DNA of 64,000 nt from Klenkia brasiliensis (lineage in GTDB: Bacteria; Actinomycetota; Actinomycetes; Mycobacteriales; Geodermatophilaceae). Position 1 is the first letter of the stretch. Each line of letters begins with the position of its first letter. The notes beneath the pieces were generated by a model. That model was not told the origin of the DNA. It made no database searches and saw only the letters and a list, made by a program, of their open reading frames with translations. The position numbers were made by a program, and so were the translations under genes. Shown piece by piece: positions 1-6,999 of this stretch. The stretch lies in NCBI RefSeq assembly GCF_900100695.1, contig NZ_FNCF01000004.1, forward strand, positions 372,001 to 436,000, given 5' to 3'.

Positions 1-1048
1 ACGGGCCCAGGAACGTGCCGGTGCCGGGCACCACCCGCCGCACCACCGACAGCCGGGGGAAGGGCTCGTCGGTGAGCCGCACCCACAGCACCCGCTCGGG
101 GAACCGGGAGCGGCGGTTGTACCGGGGCTTGTGCTGGGAGATCAGCCGCAGCTCCCGGACCGCGGCCTCCAGGTCGTGCGCGCAGGGCAGGGACTCCACC
201 CGCTGCGACAGGCCGACCATCTCGGTCATCCGGCTGCGCTGCTCGCCGGCGGTGAAGTAGCTGCGCACCCGGGAGCGGAGGTCGGTGGAGGTGCCGACGT
301 AGAGGGGCTCGTCGCCGGGGCCGCGGAAGACGTAGACGCCGGGGCCGTGCGGCACGTGCTCGGCGAGGTGGCGCTTGCGGCGGCGCTCGGGGTCGACCTG
401 GCGGGTCAGCCCGGTCAGCTCCTCCAGCGACGTCACCCCGAGCGGGCCCAGTCGTTCCAGCAGGCCGTGGAGCACGTCGACGGTGGCGCGCGCGTCGTCG
501 AGCGCGCGGTGGGTGGGCGTGGTGCCCGCGTTGAAGAACGGCGCCAGGGTGCCCAGCTTGCAGTTGGGCACCTCGTCGCGGGTGAGCAGCCGGCGGGCCA
601 GCACCGCGGTGTCCACGACGGCGGCCGGGGGCCAGCCGGTGCCGACGGCGGCGCAGGCGGCCTTGAGGAACCCGACGTCGAAGGGGGCGTTGTGGGCGAC
701 CAGCACGGCACCGCGGGCGAACTCCAGGAAGTGCGGCAGCACGGCGTCGATGCGGGGCGCGGCGGCCACCATCGTGGTGGTGATGCCGGTCAGCACGCTG
801 ATGAACGGGGGGATCGCCCGGCCCGGGTCGACCAGCGTGCCGAACTCGCCGAGGACCTCGCCGCCGCGGACCTTGACCGCCCCGATCTCGGTGATGGCGT
901 CGCTCTGCGCGGAGCCGCCGGTGGTCTCCAGGTCGACCACGACGAAGGTGACGCCGGTCAGCGGCGTGCCCAGGTCGTCGATGGTGGCCTGCGCGGGCCC
1001 GGCACCGTGCTGCCGACGGAGCAGGGGACCGAAGGGGGAGCCGATCAC
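1..1048 (-). CDS. DEDDh 3'-5' exonuclease / GIY-YIG nuclease fusion (partial, C-terminus off the window)
   Basis: The 349 visible codons begin at GTG 1048 and run off the left edge. The N-terminal half is an epsilon-type DEDDh exonuclease: VVVDLETTG with Asp39 and Glu41, later VLVAHNAPFDVGFL and THRALDDARAT. The second part (from about residue 225) has the GIY-YIG start GPGVYVFRGPGDEPLYVGTS and the Arg-rich RSRVRSYF, as in UvrC/Cho incision domains. This pairing is the conserved actinobacterial Rv2191 type, probably a DNA-repair nuclease. The GTG start is supported by TAGCGT seven bases upstream, a leaderless spacing. Neighbour synteny with the Rv2191-Rv2188c region supports the family call; the exact repair role is inferred. 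Confidence 0.9.
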   Translation of the reverse strand, partial: MIGSPFGPLLRRQHGAGPAQATIDDLGTPLTGVTFVVVDLETTGGSAQSDAITEIGAVKVRGGEVLGEFGTLVDPGRAIPPFISVLTGITTTMVAAAPRIDAVLPHFLEFARGAVLVAHNAPFDVGFLKAACAAVGTGWPPAAVVDTAVLARRLLTRDEVPNCKLGTLAPFFNAGTTPTHRALDDARATVDVLHGLLERLGPLGVTSLEELTGLTRQVDPERRRKRHLAEHVPHGPGVYVFRGPGDEPLYVGTSTDLRSRVRSYFTAGEQRSRMTEMVGLSQRVESLPCAHDLEAAVRELRLISQHKPRYNRRSRFPERVLWVRLTDEPFPRLSVVRRVVPGTGTFLGP

Positions 1049-1055
1049 GGCGCGG

Positions 1056-1078
1056 ACGCTAGGTGGGGGGTCCGACAC
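1056..1078 (-). promoter_or_regulatory. Leaderless -10 with weak RecA-NDp-like upstream half
   Basis: On the minus strand GTGTCGGAC (1078-1070) lies exactly 8 bases before TAGCGT (1061-1056), which is 7 bases from GTG 1048. The RecA-NDp/PafBC consensus is TTGTCRGTG-N8-TANNNT, so six of nine upstream bases match and the spacing is exact. The -10 is well supported; the damage-response reading is tentative. Confidence 0.4.
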
Positions 1079-1207
1079 TTCCGGTCCCGCCGCGCTACCC
1101 GGCCGGGTGACCGGGTGGCCACCGACGTGCACCGCCGCGTGCGGCCGGGGATCATCGCGTCGCGGCACGACGACGGGGTCGGGCGCGCGGTGTCGGGGAG
1201 GTCGGCG

Positions 1208-2923
1208 GTGCGGTCGCGGTCGTCGTCCTCGCTGGTCGCGCTGCTGGCCGCCGTCCTGGTGGGCGCGGTCGCGGGTCCCGCGGCGGCCGCCCCGAGCGAG
1301 CAGCCCGGGGGCACCACCGGCGTGCTGGACAGCGCCGAGCTGACCGCGCTGCAGGACCAGGCGGCCTCGGTCCAGGGTGACCTGCAGGAACGGCAGTCCG
1401 CCGTCACCGCCGCCCAGGACCAGCTGGCCCAGGCCCAGCAGGCCGCCGACGCCGCCGCGGCCGAGGTCGCCGACGCGCAGGCCGTGCTGGACCAGGCCCG
1501 GGTCGGGGTCTCCCGCTACGCGGCCGCGGTCTACCGCGACGGCGGCGCACCCACGGCGCTGTCCCTGCTGCTGGAGGGCGGCGACCCCGGGGACGTGGTC
1601 TCCGCGATGGGCTACCTGGAGGCCGTCGACGCGGAGAACGACGCGGTGCTGCAGGCCGCCGAGGACCGGCGGCGGCAGGCCCAGGCGCAGCAGGACGCCG
1701 CGTCGGCCGCGGTCGCCGACCGGCAGGCGCAGGCCGACGCCGTCGCCGCGCAGGTCGGGGACCTCGAGGCCGCGGCGACCGCCGTCACCGACCAGCTCGA
1801 GGGCGCGCTCGGCGCGGTCGACCGGCAGCTGGCCCAGCTGCAGGCCGAGCAGGTGCAGGTCAACCAGCAGACCGCCGCCGCCTGGCAGTCCTACGTCGAC
1901 CAGCTGACCGCCGCCGGGGTCGGCCCGCCGGCGGCCGCGGCGCTGCGCGACCCGGCGGCGGGGCTGCCCGCGGGACTGGTCCCGGTGGGCGGGTCCACCG
2001 GTGCCGCCCAGCCCGGTGCCGCGCAGCTGCCGCGCCGGCCCAGCTCGCTGCTCGTGCTCCCGGCCGAGACGGTCGCCGCGGTGAGCGCGGCGATGACCGA
2101 CCTCGGGCTGCCCTTCGCCCCGGGCACGTCGGGCCCGGAGTCCTTCGACTGCGGCTCGCTGGTGCAGGCCGCCTACGGCGCAGCCGGCATCTCCCTGCCC
2201 GCCACCCAGGGCGAGCTGTTCGCGACGACCGAGCCGGTGGCCCCGGCCGACGTCCTCCCGGGCGACCTGGTCTTCCTCGGGACGCCGGAGTCGGGGCTGT
2301 CCCACGTGGGCATCGCGCTGGACCCGCAGACGATGCTGGCCGCCGACGGGCGGGCCGGTGCGGTCGTGGTGCGCACGCTGCCCGCCGACCAGGTGCTGGG
2401 CATCGGCCGGCCCAGCCTGCCGCCGCGCGCGGCGGTCCCGGTGCCCGGTCCCACCGGCGGGGCGCTGGCCGTGGAGTGCGGCAACACCGTCTACCCGGCC
2501 AGCTACGACGGCAGCCGGCAGTGGGGCGGGTACCCCAACGGCCTGATCCCGCCCTCGGCGCTGTGCCCGCTGGGCGTGGCCGGCCACGCGCTGCGCTGCG
2601 ACGCGGCGGCTGCCTACCGGGCGATGTCGGCGGCCTACGCGAGCGCGTTCGGCTCCCCGGTGTGCATCACCGACTCCTACCGCAGCTACGCCAGCCAGGT
2701 GACGCTGTACGGGCAGAAGCCCGCCCTGGCCGCGGTGCCCGGGACCAGCAACCACGGCTGGGGCCTCGCCGTGGACCTCTGCGGGGGCATCGAGTCCTAC
2801 TCGACGGCGCAGTACGCCTGGATGGTCGCCAACGCCGGCCGGTTCGGCTTCATCCACCCGACCTGGGCCGACCAGGGCAACGGCCGCGAGGAGCCCTGGC
2901 ACTGGGAGTACGCGGGCAGCTGA
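1208..2923 (+). CDS. Secreted NlpC/P60-like + VanY-type (M15) D,D-carboxypeptidase fusion, cell-wall hydrolase
   Basis: 571 aa. The start is GTG 1208 because GGGGAGG sits 6 bases upstream and the product then opens with a signal peptide (RSRSSSSLVALLAAVLVG..., Ala-rich cleavage region). Residues about 40-230 are Ala/Gln-rich coiled coil. An NlpC/P60-like domain follows with Cys315 in FDCGSLVQ (usual form FDCSGL) and His366 in SHVGIAL. The C-terminus is a VanY/M15 peptidase: SYRSYASQ, then His516 and Asp523 in TSNHGWGLAVDL, and His565 in PWHWEY. It should cut peptidoglycan stem peptides outside the membrane. Both active sites look intact apart from the Gly-Ser swap after Cys315. A second NlpC/P60 protein lies one gene downstream. 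Confidence 0.88.
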   Translation: MRSRSSSSLVALLAAVLVGAVAGPAAAAPSEQPGGTTGVLDSAELTALQDQAASVQGDLQERQSAVTAAQDQLAQAQQAADAAAAEVADAQAVLDQARVGVSRYAAAVYRDGGAPTALSLLLEGGDPGDVVSAMGYLEAVDAENDAVLQAAEDRRRQAQAQQDAASAAVADRQAQADAVAAQVGDLEAAATAVTDQLEGALGAVDRQLAQLQAEQVQVNQQTAAAWQSYVDQLTAAGVGPPAAAALRDPAAGLPAGLVPVGGSTGAAQPGAAQLPRRPSSLLVLPAETVAAVSAAMTDLGLPFAPGTSGPESFDCGSLVQAAYGAAGISLPATQGELFATTEPVAPADVLPGDLVFLGTPESGLSHVGIALDPQTMLAADGRAGAVVVRTLPADQVLGIGRPSLPPRAAVPVPGPTGGALAVECGNTVYPASYDGSRQWGGYPNGLIPPSALCPLGVAGHALRCDAAAAYRAMSAAYASAFGSPVCITDSYRSYASQVTLYGQKPALAAVPGTSNHGWGLAVDLCGGIESYSTAQYAWMVANAGRFGFIHPTWADQGNGREEPWHWEYAGS

Positions 2924-2929
2924 GCGGAA

Positions 2930-2952
2930 TTGTCGGTGGGCGGTCCTAGCGT
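2930..2952 (+). promoter_or_regulatory. RecA-NDp (PafBC-type) DNA-damage promoter
   Basis: TTGTCGGTG (2930-2938), 8 bases, then TAGCGT (2947-2952). This matches the published actinobacterial RecA-NDp consensus TTGTCRGTG-N8-TANNNT at every defined position. It lies just behind the stop of the peptidase gene and 75 bases before the GTG of the next gene, with an AGGAGG ribosome site between. Confidence 0.75.
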
Positions 2953-3027
2953 CCGCGGTGCCGGACCGGAGAGGGGGACGGCGACGAGCTCCACCACCCG
3001 CTCCACCCAGCTGCCAGGAGGCCCCAC

Positions 3028-3363
3028 GTGCTCATCGACTGCGACACCTGCACCGTCCGCGGAGAGGGCTGCGGCGACTGCGTGGTCACCGTGCTGCTCG
3101 GCGCGCCGCCGGGCTCGCGCGGCGCCCCGGTCGTGGTGCCGCTGGGCCGCCGCCCCGCCCGCGCCGCGCAGCCGGCGCTGCCGGGCCTGGCGCCGGGGGA
3201 GCAGCTGGGCGAGGCGCTCGGCGACACCCTGGTGTCCGGTCCGTCGCGCCAGGGCCGGGTGCTCGACTTCGACGAGGTGGAGCGGCGCGCCCTGCTGGTG
3301 CTCGCCCAGGTCGGCCTCGTCCCGCCGCTGCGGCACCGGCCACCGGTCCGCGACGTGGGCTGA
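3028..3363 (+). CDS. Conserved small Cys-rich actinobacterial protein
   Basis: 111 aa from GTG 3028, with AGGAGG 7 bases upstream. The N-terminus has four close cysteines (CDTCTVRGEGCGDC), a likely metal or redox site. The rest holds a Leu/Val segment, a Pro/Arg-rich stretch and a C-terminal helix (FDEVERRALLVLAQVGLVPPL). No catalytic family is recognised. Proteins with this N-terminal signature are common beside NlpC/P60 genes in actinobacteria. The promoter at 2930-2952 looks DNA-damage responsive, so the protein may belong to the PafBC regulon; its function is unknown. Confidence 0.75.
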   Translation: MLIDCDTCTVRGEGCGDCVVTVLLGAPPGSRGAPVVVPLGRRPARAAQPALPGLAPGEQLGEALGDTLVSGPSRQGRVLDFDEVERRALLVLAQVGLVPPLRHRPPVRDVG

Positions 3364-3448
3364 GCCGACCAGGGGCGACACGCCCGGCGGGCCACGGCGC
3401 GCCCCCCGAGGTGGAGATCATGCCGAAACCACATGCGTGGAACTAGCA

Positions 3449-3463
3449 GATCGGACGCCGATC
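3449..3463. promoter_or_regulatory. GATCGG-ACG-CCGATC palindrome in the leader region of the NlpC/P60 gene
   Basis: Perfect 6-base arms around a 3-base centre, about 40 bases upstream of a possible -10 TAGGTT (3504-3509). The stretch 3420-3515 is noticeably poorer in G/C than its surroundings. A repressor or activator site is possible; no family is assigned. Confidence 0.35.
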
Positions 3464-3517
3464 ATTCCTTCTGTGACTCTTCGTTTCGACCCGATCACGC
3501 CCGTAGGTTGATCGAGG

Positions 3518-3560
3518 CCGACCGAGCCCCCACCACCCGGCCGCGGGTGGTCCCGGTCGG
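3518..3560 (+). promoter_or_regulatory. Stem-loop in the 5' leader of the NlpC/P60 gene
   Basis: Inner stem ACCACCCG/CGGGTGGT with loop GCCG (3532-3551), plus an outer CCGACC/GGTCGG pair (3518-3523 with 3555-3560). It ends 8 bases before AGGAG (3569-3573) and 24 bases before GTG 3585, so it could gate translation or mRNA stability. I looked for c-di-AMP (ydaO) riboswitch signatures, which often precede such genes, and did not find them. Confidence 0.45.
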
Positions 3561-3584
3561 TGGAACCAGGAGTGCCGCCGCCCC

Positions 3585-4625
3585 GTGCCTGTCCGCCCCC
3601 GCCCCGCCTCGTCCGCCACCCCGTCGGGGGCGCCGCGCCGCACCGGTCGCGGGCTGCTGGCCGTCGGTGCGGTCGGTCTCGCGCTGACGCTGCTGCCGGC
3701 CCCCGCGCAGGCGGCGCCCGGTCAGGCGAGCACCCCCGAGGAGGCCACGCAGCTCGTCGCCGACGCCACCCACCAGCTCGAGGTGGTCACCGAGCAGGTC
3801 AACGACGCGCAGGTCCAGCTCGCCGAGCAGCAGGCCGCCGCCGCTGCCGCCCAGCAGTCGGTGGCCGACGCGCAGGCCCAGCTGCAGAGCCTCGGCGCCC
3901 AGATGGACGAGGTCGCGGTCAGCGCCTACACCGGCAACCCGTCGGGCTTCGCCGCGCTGCTCACCAGCGCCTCGCCCGAGGACTTCCTCGCCCAGGTCAG
4001 CACCCTGGACCTCATCGCCGGCCACACCGACGACCTGCTCTCCCAGGTGTCGGCCGCGGCGCAGACCGCGACCGACGCCCAGGCCGCCGCCGACGCCGCA
4101 GCCACGCAGGCGCAGCAGACACTGGACCAGGTCACCGCCCAGCAGCAGGAGCTGCAGCAGCAGATCACCACCTACCAGGCGCAGTTCGCCGCGCTCAGCG
4201 CGCCGCAGCGGGCCGCGGTCGTCGAGGCCACCAGCGGGCCGGAGGTCACCCCGCCGGCCAGCGTGGTCGCCGACAGCGCCGCGGCGCAGACCGTCGTGGA
4301 CACCGCCATGGCCCAGCGCGGCGACCCCTACGTCTGGGGCGCGGGCGGGCCGGGCAGCTTCGACTGCTCGGGCCTGACCGCCTACGCCTACGCCGCCGCG
4401 GGCATCTCGCTGCCGCACTCCAGCGCCGCGCAGGCCCGGATGGGCTCCCCGGTGTCGCGCGCTGACCTGCAGCCCGGCGACCTCGTCTACTTCTACTCGC
4501 CGGTCAGCCACATCGGTATCTACATCGGCAACGGGATGATGGTGCACGCCCCCACCTCGGGCGACGTGGTCAAGGTGTCCAGCGTCGACATGTCCGGCTA
4601 CGCCGGGGCCCGGCGCCTGCTGTAG
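3585..4625 (+). CDS. Secreted NlpC/P60 endopeptidase with N-terminal coiled coil (RipA-like)
   Basis: 346 aa. A signal peptide (RRTGRGLLAVGAVGLALTLLPAPAQAA) is followed by about 190 residues of Ala/Gln-rich coiled coil and then an NlpC/P60 domain. Catalytic Cys261 is in SFDCSGLT, His309 in SHIGIYIG, and a third polar residue is His321 in MMVHAP. The family cuts D-Glu-meso-DAP bonds in peptidoglycan and acts in cell separation. The coiled coil probably inhibits or positions the enzyme, as in RipA. It is syntenic with Rv2190c. The start GTG 3585 has AGGAG 11 bases upstream, a slightly long gap. Confidence 0.92.
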   Translation: MPVRPRPASSATPSGAPRRTGRGLLAVGAVGLALTLLPAPAQAAPGQASTPEEATQLVADATHQLEVVTEQVNDAQVQLAEQQAAAAAAQQSVADAQAQLQSLGAQMDEVAVSAYTGNPSGFAALLTSASPEDFLAQVSTLDLIAGHTDDLLSQVSAAAQTATDAQAAADAAATQAQQTLDQVTAQQQELQQQITTYQAQFAALSAPQRAAVVEATSGPEVTPPASVVADSAAAQTVVDTAMAQRGDPYVWGAGGPGSFDCSGLTAYAYAAAGISLPHSSAAQARMGSPVSRADLQPGDLVYFYSPVSHIGIYIGNGMMVHAPTSGDVVKVSSVDMSGYAGARRLL

Positions 4626-4632
4626 CGGTGGT

Positions 4633-4638
4633 TAGGGT
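4633..4638 (+). promoter_or_regulatory. -10 TAGGGT, leaderless spacing
   Basis: TAGGGT ends 6 bases before GTG 4645, and no Shine-Dalgarno precedes that start. Confidence 0.55.
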
Positions 4639-4644
4639 CCGGGG

Positions 4645-5880
4645 GTGGGTCCACGTCGCCCCGCCCTGCTGGCGGCCCTGCTCCTCGGCCTGGCCCTCGT
4701 CGTCGTCCTCTGGCTGCGCATCCCCTGGGCGGCACCGCCGCAGGTGACCGACCCGACCGCCGGGCTGACGCCCGAGCAGGTCACCCGCGCCGACGCCTTC
4801 GCCGCCGCCGTCCGCCCCGCGTCGGTGGTCAACCTGCTGCTGGGGCTCGCCGTCAGCGGCGTGCTGGGCCTGACCCGGCTCGGTGCCCGCTGGGTCACCG
4901 CGGTGGCCCGGCCGCTGGGCGGTGGCTGGTTCTGGCAGGTCGTGCTGGGCACCCTGGTGGTCACCGTCGCCGGGCGGCTGGTGACCCTGCCGCTGTCGGC
5001 CCACGGCGAGGTGGTGCGGCACCGGTACGGGCTGTCCACCCGCAGCTGGCCGCTCTTCGCGCGCGACGTCGCGGTGGACACCGGCATCACCGCCGGGCTC
5101 ACCGCGCTCGGGCTGCTCCTGCTGGTGGCGCTGGCCCGGCGCGCACCGCGCACGTGGTGGGCCTGGGCGGGCGCGGGGGCGGCCGGGCTGGTGGTCGCCG
5201 GGTCGTTCCTCTACCCGGTGGTCATCGAGCCGGCCTTCAACGACTTCACCTCGCTGCCCGCCGGCCAGCTGCGCACCGACCTGCTCGCGCTGGCCGAGGA
5301 GAACGGCACGCCGGTGCAGGACGTGCTGGTGGCCGACGCCAGCCGCCGCACGACCGCGCTGAACGCCTACGTGTCCGGGTTCGGGTCGACCCGGCGCATC
5401 GTCGTCTACGACACCCTGCTGCAGCAGCTGCCCGACGACCAGGTCGAGTCCATCGCCGCGCACGAGCTCGGCCACGTGGCCACCGACGACGTGCTCACCG
5501 GCACGCTGGTCGGCGCGCTGGGGGCCGCGGCCGGCGTCGCCCTGCTGGGCTGGCTGATCGGCTCGGGGTCGCTGCTGCGCCGGGCCGGTGCGGCAGGGCC
5601 CGGCGACCCCCGCGCGGTGCCGCTGGTGCTGCTGCTGGTCGCGGTGGGGACGCTGGTGTCCACCCCGGTGCAGAACGGGGTGTCCCGGCAGCTCGAGGCC
5701 CGGGCCGACCAGCACGCCCTGGACCTCACCGGCGACCCGGACGCCTTCGCGGCCGTCATGCGCCGCCTCGCCGCGGCCAACCTCAACCAGCCCGACCCCC
5801 CGTCGGCCTGGCAGTGGTTCTTCGGCTCCCACCCGACCACCGCCCAGCGGGTGGCCGCCGCGCAGGGGTGGTCCCGCTGA
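4645..5880 (+). CDS. M48 family (Ste24-like) membrane zinc metalloprotease
   Basis: 411 aa. The protein has several membrane helices (residues about 8-25, 58-75, 90-115, 140-185, 285-330). The zinc motif is HELGH (His273, Glu274, His277), and the third ligand is Glu351 in LEARADQHALDL, as in CAAX-protease-like M48A enzymes. It ends in HPTTAQRV, typical of the family. The likely role is turnover of membrane proteins. The gene is leaderless by spacing (TAGGGT at 4633) and its 3' end overlaps the pimB start by 13 bases, so the two are co-translated. Confidence 0.9.
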   Translation: MGPRRPALLAALLLGLALVVVLWLRIPWAAPPQVTDPTAGLTPEQVTRADAFAAAVRPASVVNLLLGLAVSGVLGLTRLGARWVTAVARPLGGGWFWQVVLGTLVVTVAGRLVTLPLSAHGEVVRHRYGLSTRSWPLFARDVAVDTGITAGLTALGLLLLVALARRAPRTWWAWAGAGAAGLVVAGSFLYPVVIEPAFNDFTSLPAGQLRTDLLALAEENGTPVQDVLVADASRRTTALNAYVSGFGSTRRIVVYDTLLQQLPDDQVESIAAHELGHVATDDVLTGTLVGALGAAAGVALLGWLIGSGSLLRRAGAAGPGDPRAVPLVLLLVAVGTLVSTPVQNGVSRQLEARADQHALDLTGDPDAFAAVMRRLAAANLNQPDPPSAWQWFFGSHPTTAQRVAAAQGWSR

Positions 5881-6998
5881 CCCGCACGCTGGTCGTCACC
5901 AACGACTTCCCGCCCCGCCAGGGCGGCATCCAGACCTTCGTCGCGGCGCTGCTCGAGCGGCTCCCGCCCGAGGACCTGGTCGTGCTGGCCTCCACCTCGC
6001 CCGGCGCCGCCGAGCACGACGCCGGTCTGCCCTACCGGGTGGTCCGCCGGCCGACCTCGATGCTGCTGCCCACCCCGGGCACCGCGCGGGCCGCCGCCGC
6101 CCTGGTCCGCGAGCACCGTGCCGAAGCCGTCGTCTTCGGGGCAGCCGCCCCGCTGGGCCTGCTCGCGCCGGGCCTGCGCCGCGCGGGGGCGGCCCGCACC
6201 CTCGGCATCACCCACGGGCACGAGACGGGGTGGGTCGCCCTCCCGGTGGGCCGCCAGCTGCTGCAGCGGATCGCCACCGGCGTCGACGTCCTCACCTGCA
6301 TCTCCGACTACACCCGGGGGAGGCTGGCCCCGGCCCTCGGCGACCGGGCGGAGCTGCGGCAGCTGTCCCCGGGGGTGGACGTCGACAGGTTCCACCCCGG
6401 CGTCGACGGCGGTCCGGTGCGGGCCCGGTACGACCTCGGCGACGCGCCGGTGGTGGTGTGCGTGTCCCGGCTGGTCCGCCGCAAGGGCCAGGACGTGCTC
6501 GTCGAGGCCTGGCCGCGGGTGCTGGCCCGGCACCCCGGCGCCCGGCTGCTGCTGGTCGGGGGAGGCCCGGACGAGGCCCGGCTGCGCCGCCGGGTCCGGA
6601 CCGCCGGCCTGGGGGGCTCCGTCGTCCTCACCGGCCCGGTCGCGCCGGCGTCGCTGCCCGAGCACTACGCCGCCGGGGACGTGTTCGCGATGCCCTGCCG
6701 CACCCGTCGGGGCGGGCTGGACGTCGAGGGCCTCGGGATGGTCTACCTGGAGGCGGCCGCGTGCGGGTTGCCGGTCGTCGCCGGCACGTCCGGCGGTGCC
6801 CCCGAGGCGGTGCGCGACGGCGTGACCGGCCACGTGGTGGACCCGCGCTCGCCGGCGGCCGTGGCCGACGCGGTCACCGGCCTGCTGGACGACCGCGCCC
6901 GGTCGGCCGCCCTGGGGGCGGCCGGCCGGGCGTGGGTGGAGCAGCGCTGGTCGTGGGCGACGATCGGCGCGACCTTCGCCGACCTGCTGGCGGGCTAG
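5868..6998 (+). CDS. pimB: GT4 alpha-mannosyltransferase PimB' (PIM2-forming)
   Basis: 376 aa, GT-B fold of CAZy family GT4. Motifs: N-terminal TLVVTNDFPPRQGGIQTF, acceptor-side GITHGHETGW, LSPGVDVDRFHP, the donor loop VSRLVRRKGQD, and the EX7E pair Glu287/Glu295 in VEGLGMVYLEAAACG. These match GDP-mannose-dependent phosphatidylinositol monomannoside mannosyltransferase (Rv2188c), which acts on the inner face of the membrane. The start GTG 5868 lies inside the M48 gene behind AGGG. The gene meets fadD15 head-on with one base between the stops. Confidence 0.9.
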   Translation: MVPLTRTLVVTNDFPPRQGGIQTFVAALLERLPPEDLVVLASTSPGAAEHDAGLPYRVVRRPTSMLLPTPGTARAAAALVREHRAEAVVFGAAAPLGLLAPGLRRAGAARTLGITHGHETGWVALPVGRQLLQRIATGVDVLTCISDYTRGRLAPALGDRAELRQLSPGVDVDRFHPGVDGGPVRARYDLGDAPVVVCVSRLVRRKGQDVLVEAWPRVLARHPGARLLLVGGGPDEARLRRRVRTAGLGGSVVLTGPVAPASLPEHYAAGDVFAMPCRTRRGGLDVEGLGMVYLEAAACGLPVVAGTSGGAPEAVRDGVTGHVVDPRSPAAVADAVTGLLDDRARSAALGAAGRAWVEQRWSWATIGATFADLLAG

Positions 6999-6999
6999 G

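Noticed and set aside
131-1207. Plus-strand extension of the NlpC/P60-M15 protein
   Set aside because: It is the shadow of the minus-strand nuclease; a signal peptide and ribosome site start at 1208.
3364-3584. c-di-AMP (ydaO) riboswitch
   Set aside because: Expected before such genes, but the conserved core sequence is absent; only a simple extended stem-loop is seen.
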